The notes under the pieces: generated by a model
The model's database searches: none
Seen by the model: only the letters and a program-made list of their open reading frames with translations
What the model was told of the DNA's origin: nothing
Translations under genes and position numbers: made by a program
Part shown: positions 44,938 through 56,727 of the stretch, in pieces
Position numbering within the stretch: the first letter of the stretch is position 1
Layout of the letters: the number at the start of each line of letters is the position of its first letter
Origin: Pseudevernia furfuracea
Taxonomy: Eukaryota; Ascomycota; Lecanoromycetes; Lecanorales; Parmeliaceae
Assembly (NCBI GenBank): GCA_022315425.1
Contig: JAIUPT010000015.1
Location: 526,065-590,064 of the forward strand
Length of the DNA: 64,000 bases
Direction: 5' to 3'

Positions 44938-46458
44938 TCAAACGTCACGGATCCGCAGGCCCAAGTCTTCATCAAACTCGGCATCTCTTTTACAGTCGTC
45001 GCTGACTGAAGGGGCCCGGTATTTGGTGGTTTTGTTTTTCTTTGGAGCCTTGACCCGAGTAGGACGAGGTGGTGGGGTCTTCGCGCCCTCGTGTCCATTC
45101 TTTGAAATGCCCCTGCTGTATCCGCTACTACTCAACATGTCGGCAGGCATCCCTTTTTTCTTAGTATCCGATAAGAAATTTGGCCTGACGACAAAGATGG
45201 GCTCAAGAAGATTCTTGCCAGACCGCAGCTTTGGATAGCGTAACTGCCCGCCTGATTGGAGCGGCGACACAGGTTTTTTTTGGCCCTCTTGAGACTGTTC
45301 TAGATGTAGCCCACTGTCGACATTGCTTTCGAGTCCGCCAGCCATAATCCGAGACTGATCCATGACTCTGCCAGAGTGCTTCGACCGAGCAGGTGGAGTT
45401 GAAATGTTCAGGTGATGTCGTTGATCCCGGATTTGGCTTTTTCCGACAGCTCGTACAGTCCTCGGCGGGCGTTCTTTGACCGGGAGACCTTGAACGTCAA
45501 CCTCACTGCCATCTTCGCTATCAAGGAAACCATCAGCACCATCAGTATTAATTTCTGCTGCTGCTGGGAATCGCATCCTCGATCCAGCGGTTCGTCCGTC
45601 GATGTGGTGGGATCTAGAAGCGCCCGGTGTGCGATAATAGCCAGCGAAGGCGTCGTATGGTTCTGTCGGTGAAGGAGGATCGGTGTAAGAGTCGTCGGAA
45701 GAATGTGAGCTTGAGGTGTCGCTCGCGTCATCGCTCGGTGTGTTCCTCTTCTGCACATCCATCGCAAATCTAACTCTCTTAGCAGCAGGAGCTTTGGTTA
45801 GTCCTCCGGGAGGTATCGAGGTGTGTGTTTTGAACGATTTGTCGTTGCACTTTTGTGTTGTCCTCGAATTGACTGGCTTCGGGCGCTTGGACGCTTGGAC
45901 GCTGATTTTACTGTTGGCCGACTTGTGAACCTGGTCTTCGTCGCTGGATGGCGGCGATGACGCCGATGATGATGATGATGATAATGACACCGATGACGGT
46001 GATGACGATAATGAAGAATCTCGTACCCGCTTACTCCCTACAGATGCATGATTTGTTTTTGCCTTTTTTGCCAAGCGACAACCCTCTTCATCTCTCGATG
46101 ACGACAATGAGGAGTCACGAGGAGTTTTGGTTGTACCATCTTCATCGTTCTTTGGAGTTCCTGTTGCAGTCACAACCTTTTCTTTGATTGCTCCACCATC
46201 TATCGCCTCTGGCACAACATCCCCCTGCTTATTCTGGGCTACAGGAGGAATAGCCGCAATCAATGGCTGGAAGACCTCTTCTCGAGGACGACTTGGTTCC
46301 AATGAATCGAAGTAAACGCCGGTGAGACCGAATCTGACCCGACACATGGCAGGCAATAGGCCAAAATGGACTAGCAGAAGATAGAAACCCAGATTACTGC
46401 ACACTTTACGCAAAGACAGACCTCCGGACAAAACTTACTAAGTGTAGAACAGGCTCAT
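44938..46458 (-). CDS. acidic Ser-rich orphan with possible N-terminal hydrophobic exon
   Basis: A long minus-strand frame ends at 44938. Its upstream boundary has no ATG until MCRVRFGLTG (46347). A better model adds a 20-nt first exon (46439-46458, MSLFYT) joined over a 42-nt intron (46397-46438, GTAAGT donor, GCAG acceptor) to YNLGFYLLLVHFGLLPAM..., for 492 aa in frame. That gives a hydrophobic N-terminal segment before MCRVRFGLTGVYFDSLEPSRP. The rest is low complexity: Ser/Asp/Glu tracts (SSSPSSVSLSSSSSSASS), Lys clusters, and an acidic patch (about 290-310). The C-terminus has a basic PRPTRVKAPKKNKTTKYRAPS segment. No recognised domain. Composition suggests a nuclear protein, which conflicts with the hydrophobic start, so the 5' end is uncertain. 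Confidence 0.6.
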
Positions 46459-47799
46459 GATGAATAGAAATACTGGCACTGTAGGAAAGTCACAGCCTCA
46501 TAGAGAGGAATTAGGAATGTCCGGAGAAAAACGGCAATGAAGCGCAGAGGGCGCTGACATCACCAATTCATATAGCACTTTCCCATGACTGGATATGTGT
46601 AATTTGAGATGAGGAAGTGTATTTGAACATCAGAGGTAGTAACTCTTCTACTGGCGCTTAGGGTTGGTATGCCTCTTTCGATGGCATGTATGGAGATGTA
46701 TCACAAGATGATTCACTGAATATCTGTTGTCTTATAGCTTATGGCTTGGTTGAGACAATTCATCGACTTCTACTCATACTCTGAGTGCCAAATAGAACTC
46801 GAAGTCTTTGGATTGATTCATGCCGGCGCTGTCCAGAACTTTTTCGTCGCTCACGCTGTCATCTCTTCGGGTAGTACTCACTATGATCAAGAGCACCATT
46901 GGACTATCAAAGTTTGTTGAGCAACATACGAAGGCCGACCCCTTCTTTGGCCTGGCTCGGCTGCGCTGCGAAAGTCCTGACCAGCCACTCCTGTGGGAGC
47001 TGATAACGTTTCACGACGGATTGAGCTCGTCTCCTTAGAGAATAGTCGACACATACTAGATTGCTACCACCTCCACGGCGGGTGGATAATATCCGCATAT
47101 TGCGCGATATGCTCACCGTTGCATGCAAATTGCAAAATATTCGTAGAATGTGTTCGAAATAGTGGCAATCAACCCTCTAAAACTAGCGGCTTGGCAACGG
47201 CACACATTACCTACCTTAACAAATGGCTTGTGTAATAGCCGTATTCGTATTAGCCCTAGCCCTAACTCTCGCTTCCACCCTTGCTCCCACTATTGCTCCC
47301 CGGACCCCAGAAGTATTTCCTTTGAACTTCGGGTCTTTTATCTACAAGTGAAAAGTGCTAGAACCTCTAGAGAGGACAAACAGTTTTGACTCTCAAAAAG
47401 CATTCATGGAATCTCATGCAAACGCAGATTCAAAAGCAATCGACGGCACTAGCGCTATCGGCCCGCCAAAGGGACCTCCCCACCCCAAAATGCAATTTTG
47501 CCAACTACTGAATCCTAGTCATTGAGCGTCAATCTTTTCCACCACGACCTGACTGTTTCTTTGCTCATGCTTTTCCTAACCAGCCATGGCTTTGCTTTGC
47601 TATTATGCACACAATTGGCGGGACGCGCTCGCTGATCGCAAGAAGACCTTGCAATAACCTTTGGCTACGCTGGTTGCGGAAGGTATCTCCATTTCTCCAC
47701 TCCCTCGCTTCGCTCCGTTTCTTCGAGGATCGCACTGTCAGGATTGACCCTTTCCCACGACTCCACCGTGCAGGATAGGGCAACATCACCCTCATCATC
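46459..47799. other. 1.3-kb intergenic, TRK promoter region
   Basis: No supported gene between divergent start codons at 46458 (minus) and 47800 (plus). Contains a short CCCTAGCCCTAA telomere-like sequence at about 47256-47267 and CT-rich DNA. A few short open frames are not convincing. Confidence 0.55.
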
Positions 47800-50747
47800 A
47801 TGTTGGGCCCCCTTCTAGAGTCGTGGGAATGGATCAAGGCCCACAATCCAGGCTCGCTCTTCAAGAAGAAGCACCGCCTTAATTTCATCACCATACACTG
47901 TACGTCTGTCCAGCTTTCTGTCCACGCTCGCAATCGCATATGCTAACGGAGTCGTCTTCGTTTTACAGATCTCTATATCCTGTCTGTCACGATTGTTGGA
48001 TCAATCCTTCTATACCCAGCCGGAGGTTTGGCATACATCGACGCCCTTTTCTTCGCCAGCGGAGCCGCCACGCAGAGTGGTCTTAATACGTAGGCCCGAT
48101 GACTCACATGTAGATTATTGCATGCTAACACTCGCTCAGGGTCAACATCAATGATCTCAGCACATATCAGCAAGTAGGTACGTCTGCTTATCTACCAGCA
48201 GTCGGTCTCTGACTCGCCACGCAGCTCGTTTTCTATTTCGTGGCAATGATCTGTACCCCAATCTTCATAAATACATTCGTCGTTTTCGTCCGGTTATACT
48301 GGTTTGAGCGCCGTTTCCAAAACGTTGTAAGAGAAGCCCGTAGCCTTCGAGGCACTCGGTCGCGGACCAGAACCGAGCCCAAGGACGACCCGGATCCTAG
48401 TCTCACCGAAAAGGGTGTCCGAGGTCGTAGTATTGTCGTCTTGCACAACGGTGATGCGCTTAGGCAAAGGCGTGAGATTAGCGACCAGACAGAGAAGCCT
48501 GGTCTTGCCGAAGATCTGGGTAGCGAGTCATATAGAAGTGAAAGAGGGAAAACTGTCGCTATCGATCATGCTATCACCTTACCGCCCTTGAATCCGCCAA
48601 CTTTTCGTCGCGACATTACATTTGCAGACGAAGTGGAGAGCCCAGGGGCAGATGATGCGGCGCCACAAATTTCGCCGCAGCGTTTGAGTCCTGAACAACA
48701 CATCGCGATTCTGGAGAATCAAAGGAACCCGAAAGATAAAGGAGCGCTACGAATCCCCGGCCCCCGCGATTTTGACCGTGGTAGTGTGCCGGAGCCTCTG
48801 GACTCAGACGATGATGTTGGGCAAATAGATCATCAAGTCACAAGTCCTGTCGGGCGACGAGGGATGCTCAGTGGTAGTTCGATGAACCGAAACGTCACTA
48901 TCGACGAGCCCCAACATCCTCGCCAACGCACAAATTCAGCAGCCCTTCCCAAGCTGTCCTCTCGGAAAAGTGGTACCTTGGAGAATCTGAAGGTGTCGCC
49001 TACAGATGAAGCAGCGCCCCCGTCCGCCCGTATAAGAGCTCGCACCGGTACATTTTCCAGCCTCAGAGGATGGGCTTCAAAGGACAACGAACAAGCCACA
49101 CCGTACCTCAGCTGGCAGCCCACAATAGGAAGGAATTCCGCTTTTGTAGATCTGACCGAGGAACAGAGGGAAGAACTCGGAGGAATCGAATATCGTTCTC
49201 TGAAGACACTAGCCGTCGTTCTTGTTTGTGAGTGTACCAGGCAGCCTTTCAATGGTAGTCTATGAGGCTGACAGCTTCCTGCGAAGCCTATTATGTCGTA
49301 TTTCACCTTCTCGGCGTGATTGTCCTCCTCCCTTGGATAGTGCACAGCAGCACGTGGGGACCTGTTGTAGACGGTGATGGCCAGTCAAGGGTCTGGTGGT
49401 ACGATCTTCGATCTTCTACGCCCTGAAATATGTGTCTAATCTAGGCTCCAGGGGCATTTTTACTCCAGCATCCCTGTTCAACGATCTCGGCTTCACACTC
49501 ACACCAGATTCCATGGAGTCATTCCAAACAGCTATTGTACCACTTCTACTTGGGGCTTTCCTTATTATTATTGGGAACACAGGATTCCCCTGCATGCTCC
49601 GACTCGTAATCTATATTGCGTCAAAACTCGTGCCTCCTGAAAGTGGGGTCTGGGAAGAGTTCAAGTTCTTGCTGGATCATCCGAGACGCTGCTTCACCTT
49701 ACTGTTCCCAAACTCTGCAACCTGGTGGCTGTTCTGGATTCTTGTTGTTCTCAATGGCCTTGACATCATCTTCTTCATCGTACTCGATGTAAGTCTCTAA
49801 GTAATCTCAATCACGGTCAAGGCTGACTTGTAACGTAGCTCCATGACTCCGTGCTTACCAGCATTAATCCAGCAGGTTACAGGGTGCTCAACGGTCTGTT
49901 TCAAGCCGCGAGTACGCGTACGGCAGGCTTTGCCTCGGTCGATTTGTCAAATCTCCATCCTGGGATTCAGGTGTCATACTTGATTATGATGTATATTTCT
50001 GTTTTCCCTATTGCTATCTCCGTACGGCGCACGAACGTCTACGAAGAGAAGAGTCTCGGGATATATGGATCGTCAAAAGAAGAGGCTGACGCTGAAAAGG
50101 AGCCCAGCTACGTTGGCGCTCATTTGCGTCGACAGTTGAGTTTTGACTTGTGGTACATTTTTCTAGGTCTATTCATCATTGCAATTGCCGAAGGCAACCG
50201 CCTATCCAACACGAACGAGTACGCCTTCACCTTGTTCTCAGTCCTTTTCGAGATTGTTTCGGCTTATGGGACTGTCGGCCTCTCCCTCGGCTACCCAGGG
50301 ATTGACGCATCATTTTCCGCCGAGTTTTCCGTGGTATCCAAGCTCGTAGTAATTGCTATGCAGATCCGTGGCCGACATCGTGGGCTACCTTACGAGCTAG
50401 ACCGCGCCGTCTTGCTGCCTAGTGACTCACTGCACCAAAAAGAGGATGAGGATGCCGCCAAGCGAGTACAGAGACGAAATTCGAGCATCAGTAATCTGGA
50501 GCCGATGGGGCGGACATTGTCAAGCCGGACTCCGACGGTAGGACCCGTGTCCGGGTCTACTTGGCCAGCCATGGCAGCGCCGGACACTGCAACAGCTTCA
50601 GGTCGTGATGAAGATGGCATGAATGGCAATTTGGAGCAACATCCAAGCCATTCAGGGCACGCTCAGAAAGCGCTTGGGAACTTGATGGCTGGTTTGGCTG
50701 AGGGGCCTAGGAGCAGAGCGCGGGAAGGAGTTGTACTTGATGAGTGA
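47800..50747 (+). CDS. trk1: TRK-family high-affinity potassium transporter
   Basis: Plasma-membrane K+ (or Na+) uptake system of the Trk/Ktr/HKT superfamily. Seven exons: 47800-47899, 47969-48089, 48140-48173, 48225-49227, 49275-49398, 49452-49788 and 49839-50747, giving 875 aa in frame. All four pore-loop motifs are present with their filter glycines: ATQSGLNTV, FNDLGFTLTPDSM, STRTAGFASVDL and SAYGTVGLSLGYPG. A very long hydrophilic loop of about 300 residues (exon 4) separates the first two membrane-pore-membrane units, as in yeast Trk1. The C-terminal cytosolic part (IRGRHRGLPYELDRAVLLPSD) is conserved in fungal TRKs. Exon 3 is only 34 nt. TRK1 versus TRK2 type cannot be told by eye. Confidence 0.93.
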
Positions 50748-51133
50748 CGGGCTCAGAGATACGGTCACATACAACCTCGGGCGAGAATGACTGGACAGGA
50801 AAGAACATAGGGAGGCATTTGTTTTGAGCGCGGCGCTGGAGGGTCGGGGTCGCATTTTTGGAAGGCTACACAAATAGATGACAATATTATTAACCAGCTT
50901 CGCAGAACCAATTTTAGCACGGGCCCACGCTTGCGCCGTCTTCGAGCACAAGTTCATCTGATTTCCTGCGTTCAATTTTAGACTTCTTAATCTCCCACCA
51001 AAAACCCCTCATCAGTCCTTGCTCTTGGTCTACGTCGAACCAGTTTTCAAAGGTTACAAAAGCATTGAGCCGTACCCTTGGAAGGATGAGATAATTAAAC
51101 AATAAATTCCTGGGATTCTGAATTTATTCAACC
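50748..51133. other. intergenic, convergent 3' flanks
   Basis: 386 bp between the 3' ends of the TRK (plus) and cysteine synthase (minus) genes. No other feature is seen. Confidence 0.55.
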
Positions 51134-52320
51134 CTAAGGCAGTACAATGTATTTCTCTAAATGGGCGGGTATTGCACGCAGGAGATTTTTATCTGAGAGC
51201 CACTTTCGCGAAAACAGTCTGTCGGCATATCTGTATGCGCCGTCACAGAGTATTGTCACCACTGTATTTCCCTGGCCCAACTTCTCTGCCACTTCCTTCG
51301 CCGCTGCTACGTTTAAACACGAACTTGCGCCCAAGTAAAGTCCTTCTTCGTCGAGACATCGATACACCATCTCGATACTTCTTTCGTCGCTGATGTGTAC
51401 TGCACCGTCCAGGAGATCTATATCTGGCTTGAGATTGTCCGTGACCCGACCCTGGCCGATTCCTTCTGTAATACTGGAGCCTGTCCGTTCCTTCAGTTGG
51501 CCACCACTGGTGATGTACGAGTGCAATACACTTCCGGGTGGATCTGCTAAGAAAGTCTTGACTCTACCGTCTGAGACGTCTTTCAAGTATCTTGTGACCC
51601 CAGCCAATGTGCCACCAGTCCCAGTTGCACATGTAAAGGCATCGATTTTGCCATCTGTTTGATTCCATATTTCCGGCCCCGTTGTCTCTATGTGGGCTCT
51701 TCTGTTTGCAACATTGTCGAACTGGTTTGTCCATACCGCATTATCTAATCGCTCTGCGTGTCGTTTGGCTTGGTGATTGTAGTTCTCAGGATTCTCGAAC
51801 GCCACTGCCGGTACAGGATAGACCTCGGCGCCCAGCAACCTGAGCAAGTCGACCTTTCCTTGTGATTGTGTATTCGGCATGTATATCACTAATTGGTAGC
51901 CTTTTGACCGGCAAACATGTGCCAAGCCAATGCCTGTGTTTCCCGCAGTGCCTTCAACAACAGTGCCTCCTGGCCGCAATTGGCCCTTCTCTTCGGCATC
52001 TCTGACCACATACAATGCTGCGCGGTCTTTCACGCTACCTCCAGGGTTTTGAAACTCGGCTTTGCCTAGGATCTCGCAGCCCGTCTCGTCGGATAATCGT
52101 TTGAGGCGAATTAGAGGGGTGTTACCTACGGCTAGAATAGAGTTAGATCAATGCCCTCGTAGTGATGCTGAGAAATGCCCTCACCTCCAACAAAGCCATT
52201 GACATGTCCCTGTGCTTTAGCCAACTGTACCCCATATTGATTTGCCATGTCAACCTTTGAAGCTACTTCTGCAGCTTTATACGCTGTGGTGGTCAATCTG
52301 CGCACGCTCTGCCTGAACAT
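51134..52320 (-). CDS. cysteine synthase-family PLP enzyme, probably mitochondrial
   Basis: O-acetylserine (thiol)-lyase family: makes cysteine from O-acetylserine and sulfide. Two exons, 52185-52320 and 51134-52131 (53-nt intron), give 377 aa. The N-terminus MFRQSVRRLTTTAYKAAEVA is Arg/Thr-rich without acidic residues for 18 positions, like a mitochondrial presequence. The intron falls just before the conserved GNTPLIRL. The PLP lysine is Lys80 in NPGGSVKDR, the asparagine loop is EGTAGNTGIGLA, and the phosphate-binding loop is ATGTGGTLAG. SSITEGIGQGRVTDN and GLYLGASSCLNVAAA fit the fungal mitochondrial cysteine synthase 2 subgroup. It is divergent from the condensin gene across 188 bp. Confidence 0.92.
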
Positions 52321-52508
52321 AGCGTGATATGTGACACTGTTATCATAAACAATTTCAATAGTTAAGGGTGGACAACTTTATGTATAAAAAGGCAAATTAT
52401 GACGCAAGAAATTGGCGCGCGCTTACACTTGCCGCAGCCACGCCTTTGTTTGTTGATTTTTGTAAAATTGCTGCCACTACCGTAAAAAGACTTCGGATTT
52501 CTACCAAA
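52321..52508. promoter_or_regulatory. compact divergent promoter, cysteine synthase and condensin genes
   Basis: 188 bp between start codons of head-to-head genes. The sequence contains GGCGCGCGC near 52413-52421 and a TTGTGTAA-poor, AT-rich left half. The two genes must share regulatory DNA. Confidence 0.55.
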
Positions 52509-55500
52509 ATGCCTGGAAGAGTCTCCACGCGAATGTCTACCGCGTCGCGAGTCTCTCGCAAGGTATCCACTCAGACATTGGCTTCGCGCAAATCCACCAC
52601 TTCTCCCTCAATAGTTGTCCCAGATGAAGGACCTACATCTACCCTGCGCACACAGATCTGCAATGTGTTCAGCGATGCGCAAAAATCTGCAGCCGGACAC
52701 CGAAAGCTGGTCGTGGGATTGAGGAAGATTCAAGAGGCTTGCTGCTACGAGCCCACGCGGCCGGGCAAGCCCGGTCGACAAGACTTCGATGAGGACGACT
52801 TCAACGTGGAGATTGCACGATGCGCGATTCGCCTGATGGGCGTGAAGAGAAGTGAGGCTGTAGGTGACCGGATCGTCCGCTTCTTGGGATTTTTCCTGCG
52901 CCATGCAAGTGAGAAAGGTAGGGAGACCTCATTACGGTGGAGTCACTGTCCTACGAGCGCTGAATCCTCGCAGATGCTGCATTAATCAACGAGTCCGAGA
53001 TGAATGACACGCACTCATTTCCCGAGACTGCGAGCACGCGATTGACCTCCCATATCTTGTCCATCTTGCTGCAATTCCTTGCTTCGAAAGAAAAGACGGT
53101 CCGTTACCGCGCGACTCAGCTTGTTGCTCACATCATCAACTCACTGGACTCCATTGACGACGAATACTTTAACCTCCTGAAGATAGGACTTCTCAAGCGC
53201 ATCAGGGACAAAGAGCCGATGATCCGTGTCCAGGCTGTCTTGGGCCTGGGCCGGCTAGCTGGCAACGAGGACGATAGAGACCGGGACAATGCCGACAGCG
53301 ATGATGACGATGCAAGTGGATTATTGGAAAAATTGCTCGAGGTCCTCCAGAATGATCCTAGTGCAGATGTCCGCCGTTCTCTTCTGCTCAACCTACCTCT
53401 GACGCCAGGAACCTTGCCGTACCTCTTAGAGCGTGCTCGAGACCTCGATCCAGCCACCCGTAGAGCACTATACTCTCGCTTGCTACCTGCTCTGGGGGAC
53501 TTTCGTCATCTGTCCCTGTCTATGAGAGAGAAGCTGCTCCGCTGGGGCCTGCGCGATCGTGATGAGAACGTCCGTAAAGCTACTGCTAGACTTTTTCATG
53601 ATCGCTGGATTGAGGACTGTGCGGGTCCCCGGGTGGCTAATGAAAAAGGTGTGACTGACGAAGCGGTGGCACCAAGTATTGACAGTGTACTAGAGCTGCT
53701 AGAGCGGATTGACGTCCTCAACTCTGGAATGGAAGATGGCATAGCCTCGGAAGCCATGGAGAAGTTTTGGAACGGGCGGCCTGATTACCAGGACACCGTC
53801 AGCTTCCAAGATCCGTTCTGGCATCATCTGAGCCCAGAAAGCGTTTTTCTGGCCAGGTCTTTCAACGACTACTGCCGCCAGCAACCCGATGGAAAATATG
53901 AAACCCTGGCTGAAGAAAAGATGCCCGAAGTAACAAAGCTTGCATTCTTCCTCCAGAGATACACAAACAACCTGGTCGAGTGCTTGCGACGGGACCACGG
54001 CAGATTCGAAGCTGAGGAAGAGGAAGACACTGTCGAACAGGAATTTATCATGGAACAGTTACTGCACATCGCGAAGACTTTGGACTACAGTGACGAAGTC
54101 GGTAGAAGAAAGATGTTCGCGCTTCTAAGGGAGACTTTAGCCATCGCGGAATTGCCAGATGAAATTACCAAGCTCTCTGTTGAGGTTCTCCGCGATGTTT
54201 GCGGAGTCGAAGCCGCAGGAGAAAGAGATTTTTGTGGCGTCGTTCTTGAGGCAGTAGCAGAGGTACACGACGCGATAGCTGTTGATGGGCCAGTGGCCGA
54301 TAATGAGGACGAGAGCTTCCACTCAGCGCATTCAGAGATCAGTGACCGCACGCCGACCAAAGCTAAAGCAAGTCAGAGTGTTGAAGAAGACGAGGCCAAA
54401 GCCATCAAAGAGATTATGATAAACATGAAGTGTTTGCACATAGCGCAGTGCATGTTGCAAAATATTGAGGGAAACCTACAGCAGAACGTACACCTGGTCA
54501 CGATGCTTAACAATCTTGTTGTACCAGCGGTTAAAAGCCATGAGGCTCCCATCAGAGAACGAGGGCTTCTTTGCTTGGGTCTTTGCTGTCTTTTGGACAA
54601 AGTATGTGTAAATCTCTGCATACATCATCTGAGATACTAACTGGGGGTGTTTGCAGACGCTCGCTGATGAGAATTTGAGTATTTTCGTCCACTGCTTCAC
54701 GAGAGGACACGATGCGCTTCAAGTCACTGCAATCCATACTCTGGCCGACATTCTGACAACTCACCCAAGCCTTATCTCGTCGGCAACCGCGGACGCAGGC
54801 TTACAAAAATCAATTCTCAAGATCTTTGCTAAAGGCATGAAAGCAGAGCATACTCCCGATGTACAAGCGGCCGCCACAGTCGCTCTCTGTAAGTTGATGC
54901 TGACTTCAGTAATCCAAGATGACGATCTGCTTAAGCAAATCGTCATTTGCTACTTCGATCCCGCAACAAAAGACAATGCTGGAGTAAGGCAGGCTCTGAG
55001 CTACTTCCTGCCAGTATACTGCCACAGTCGCCGAGAGAATATGGAAAGAATGGCAAGTGTTGCAGGCGGAGTCATGCATTCGCTAGTAGATATGAGTGAA
55101 GAGCTTGAAGAAGGAGAAGAAATGGTAGGGGTCAGTACGGTTGGGAATATGCTGGTGGACTGGACGGATGCGCGAAAACTGGTGGTCCAGGATGAAGCAT
55201 CTGTCAGCTGGGACGAAGCTGGGAAGAAAGAAGTCAAAGCTGTCAATGGTGACATCCACCTTGATCTGGCAGAGAGCCTTCTAGAGCGGGCAACGAACCA
55301 TGGATGCTCAAGTGAGAGGGCTCGACGGTTTTGTGTTCCAATGGTGCTGACAGGTGATACAGAAGAAGACAAGAAAGCTCTCATCGCCATGCTCGGCAAG
55401 CTCCATATTACAGCAAACTCCAAGACCGAAAGGCTCCAAAGCACGACTGAGCTTGTCGCAGAAGCTATCGATTCTAAGGTTGCTCAAGACGCGCCCTCTC

Positions 55501-55760
55501 GCAATGCCCTCAACAGATTACATTCAGCCTTGAGCAAAGCTTTGGGAGAAGCTGGGAAAGTCAAGCCAATTTCAGAGGACACGCTGGCGCCTGCATGGGG
55601 AGACGACGGTCTGACTACGGTAGAGGAGCCAGGAGTGGAAGAATCTGTCATGGCTAACGAAGAGGATATTAGGAGGGAAGGTGCTGAGGAGGAAGGCGTT
55701 ACAGAGGTACAAGGCTCTTTGTTGGAAGAGCTTTTAGGCGATGAGGATGATGACTCGTGA
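52509..55760 (+). CDS. ycg1: condensin complex subunit 3 (Ycg1/Cnd3/CAP-G)
   Basis: HEAT-repeat kleisin-binding subunit of condensin, needed for mitotic chromosome compaction and for DNA anchoring. Three exons: 52509-52917, 52974-54601 and 54657-55760, giving 1046 aa; introns are 56 and 55 nt. The ATG at 52509 starts a basic, Arg/Ser/Thr-rich N-terminus (MPGRVSTRMSTASRVSRKVSTQ). HEAT repeats begin with DAQKSAAGHRKLVVGLRKIQEAC and continue through KEKTVRYRATQLVAHIINSL, KEPMIRVQAVLGLGRLAG and DPSADVRRSLLLNLPLT. Exon 3 continues the solenoid (HDALQVTAIHTLADILTTHPSL). A Cnd3-type C-terminal region (DNAGVRQALSYFLPVYCHSR) precedes an acidic tail ending ELLGDEDDDS. Length and motif order agree with fungal CAP-G. 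Confidence 0.92.
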
Positions 55761-56727
55761 TTTGCTTCTCCGCGATGTATTACGTATTCGGATATTTTGC
55801 TTGCGCTGTGTCTGTCCGTTAGAATAGTAGGCTGGAGTTTTAGCATAGGACGAAGGAGTTCTCTGTCTCCTCAAAGGATACATAGTGTTGCCCGGCTCGC
55901 GGGTGACAGAAGTTGTCGTATGCGCCAAGAAATCCTCCTGCCTTGGGAAATCAATTAATACTACGGAGGGCTGCACCGAAAGTCCTGGACAAAGCCCTAA
56001 CCCTACTTTCGGAAGGCGGCCCCAGATTTGTATATAGTCGGCGTTATCTGACATAAGTCTTGGCGTCCAGGGTTTTCGGTGCAGACCTCCGTAGAGTCAA
56101 TTCAATTGAATAGTTGTACAATATACAGCCAAACCTCATGCGTCAGGTCTTTCGTTGTGGGGCTATCCAGAGGAACTTGAGTCATCAGCCGGGTAGTAAG
56201 AGTTAGGGTTGATTTTTAGCCGAGGCGCTAGCGGGCCGAGTGTAAAATTCTCTTGCGTCCCCAGCTCTTCTTTTTTGTCCATCTAAGTGTAAGCATTCTT
56301 TCCAAGGTTGTTTCTTGCCTCAGGAGGAAACCTGACTTCGCTACCTAGGCATGGGCTTGACGAGAACAGTGAGGATTCGTCCGAGATCTCGTTTTTGCTA
56401 GTTGAAAACTATAACTATGACCACTCCGTATGGTCTCCGGATCGTATGGGAATTTTTGGATAATGCAAGACTCATATCTTTTCATTGCTGGCTGCCCTTT
56501 ACGGGTGGCCGTGAAGAAGAGATTGATCCGGCATCGGAGCAACATTGCATATTACGCATGTTCAACATCGTAAATAAACATTATTATCAGTATGTATTCA
56601 GTAGTCTCGATTCTCTACGGTATTTGGAGACCTTCGACCTTCGTTTTGCTTTTGTACCGTCTTTCGCTGTAAATACAAATTAACTATCCAGCGGCCACAC
56701 GGTGTAGACATCCAAAGATCCTTTGTC
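55761..56727. other. intergenic with MITE-like insertion
   Basis: About 970 bp between condensin and the RmlD/MAT2B-like gene. It contains the MITE-like element at 55961-56094. The remainder is AT-rich with no supported gene. Confidence 0.6.
55961..56094. mobile_element. MITE-like element, best copy (134 bp)
   Basis: Non-coding 134-bp element with strong terminal inverted repeats: the left end reads CTACGGAGG-G-CTGCACCGAAA-GT-CCTGGAC, and the complement of the right end reads CTACGGAGG-T-CTGCACCGAAA-AC-CCTGGAC, so 27 of 30 positions pair. A TCAATT hexamer lies 4 bp outside the left end (55951-55956) and 2 bp outside the right end (56097-56102), a possible degraded target duplication. Its interior contains CCCTAACCCTA, which explains a telomere-like motif. 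A diverged homologue lies at 24061-24200 in the opposite orientation. Confidence 0.85.

Noticed and set aside
47256..47267. CCCTAGCCCTAA telomere-like sequence
   Set aside because: Only two imperfect units; too short for an interstitial telomere, and a similar motif elsewhere is explained by the MITE-like element.
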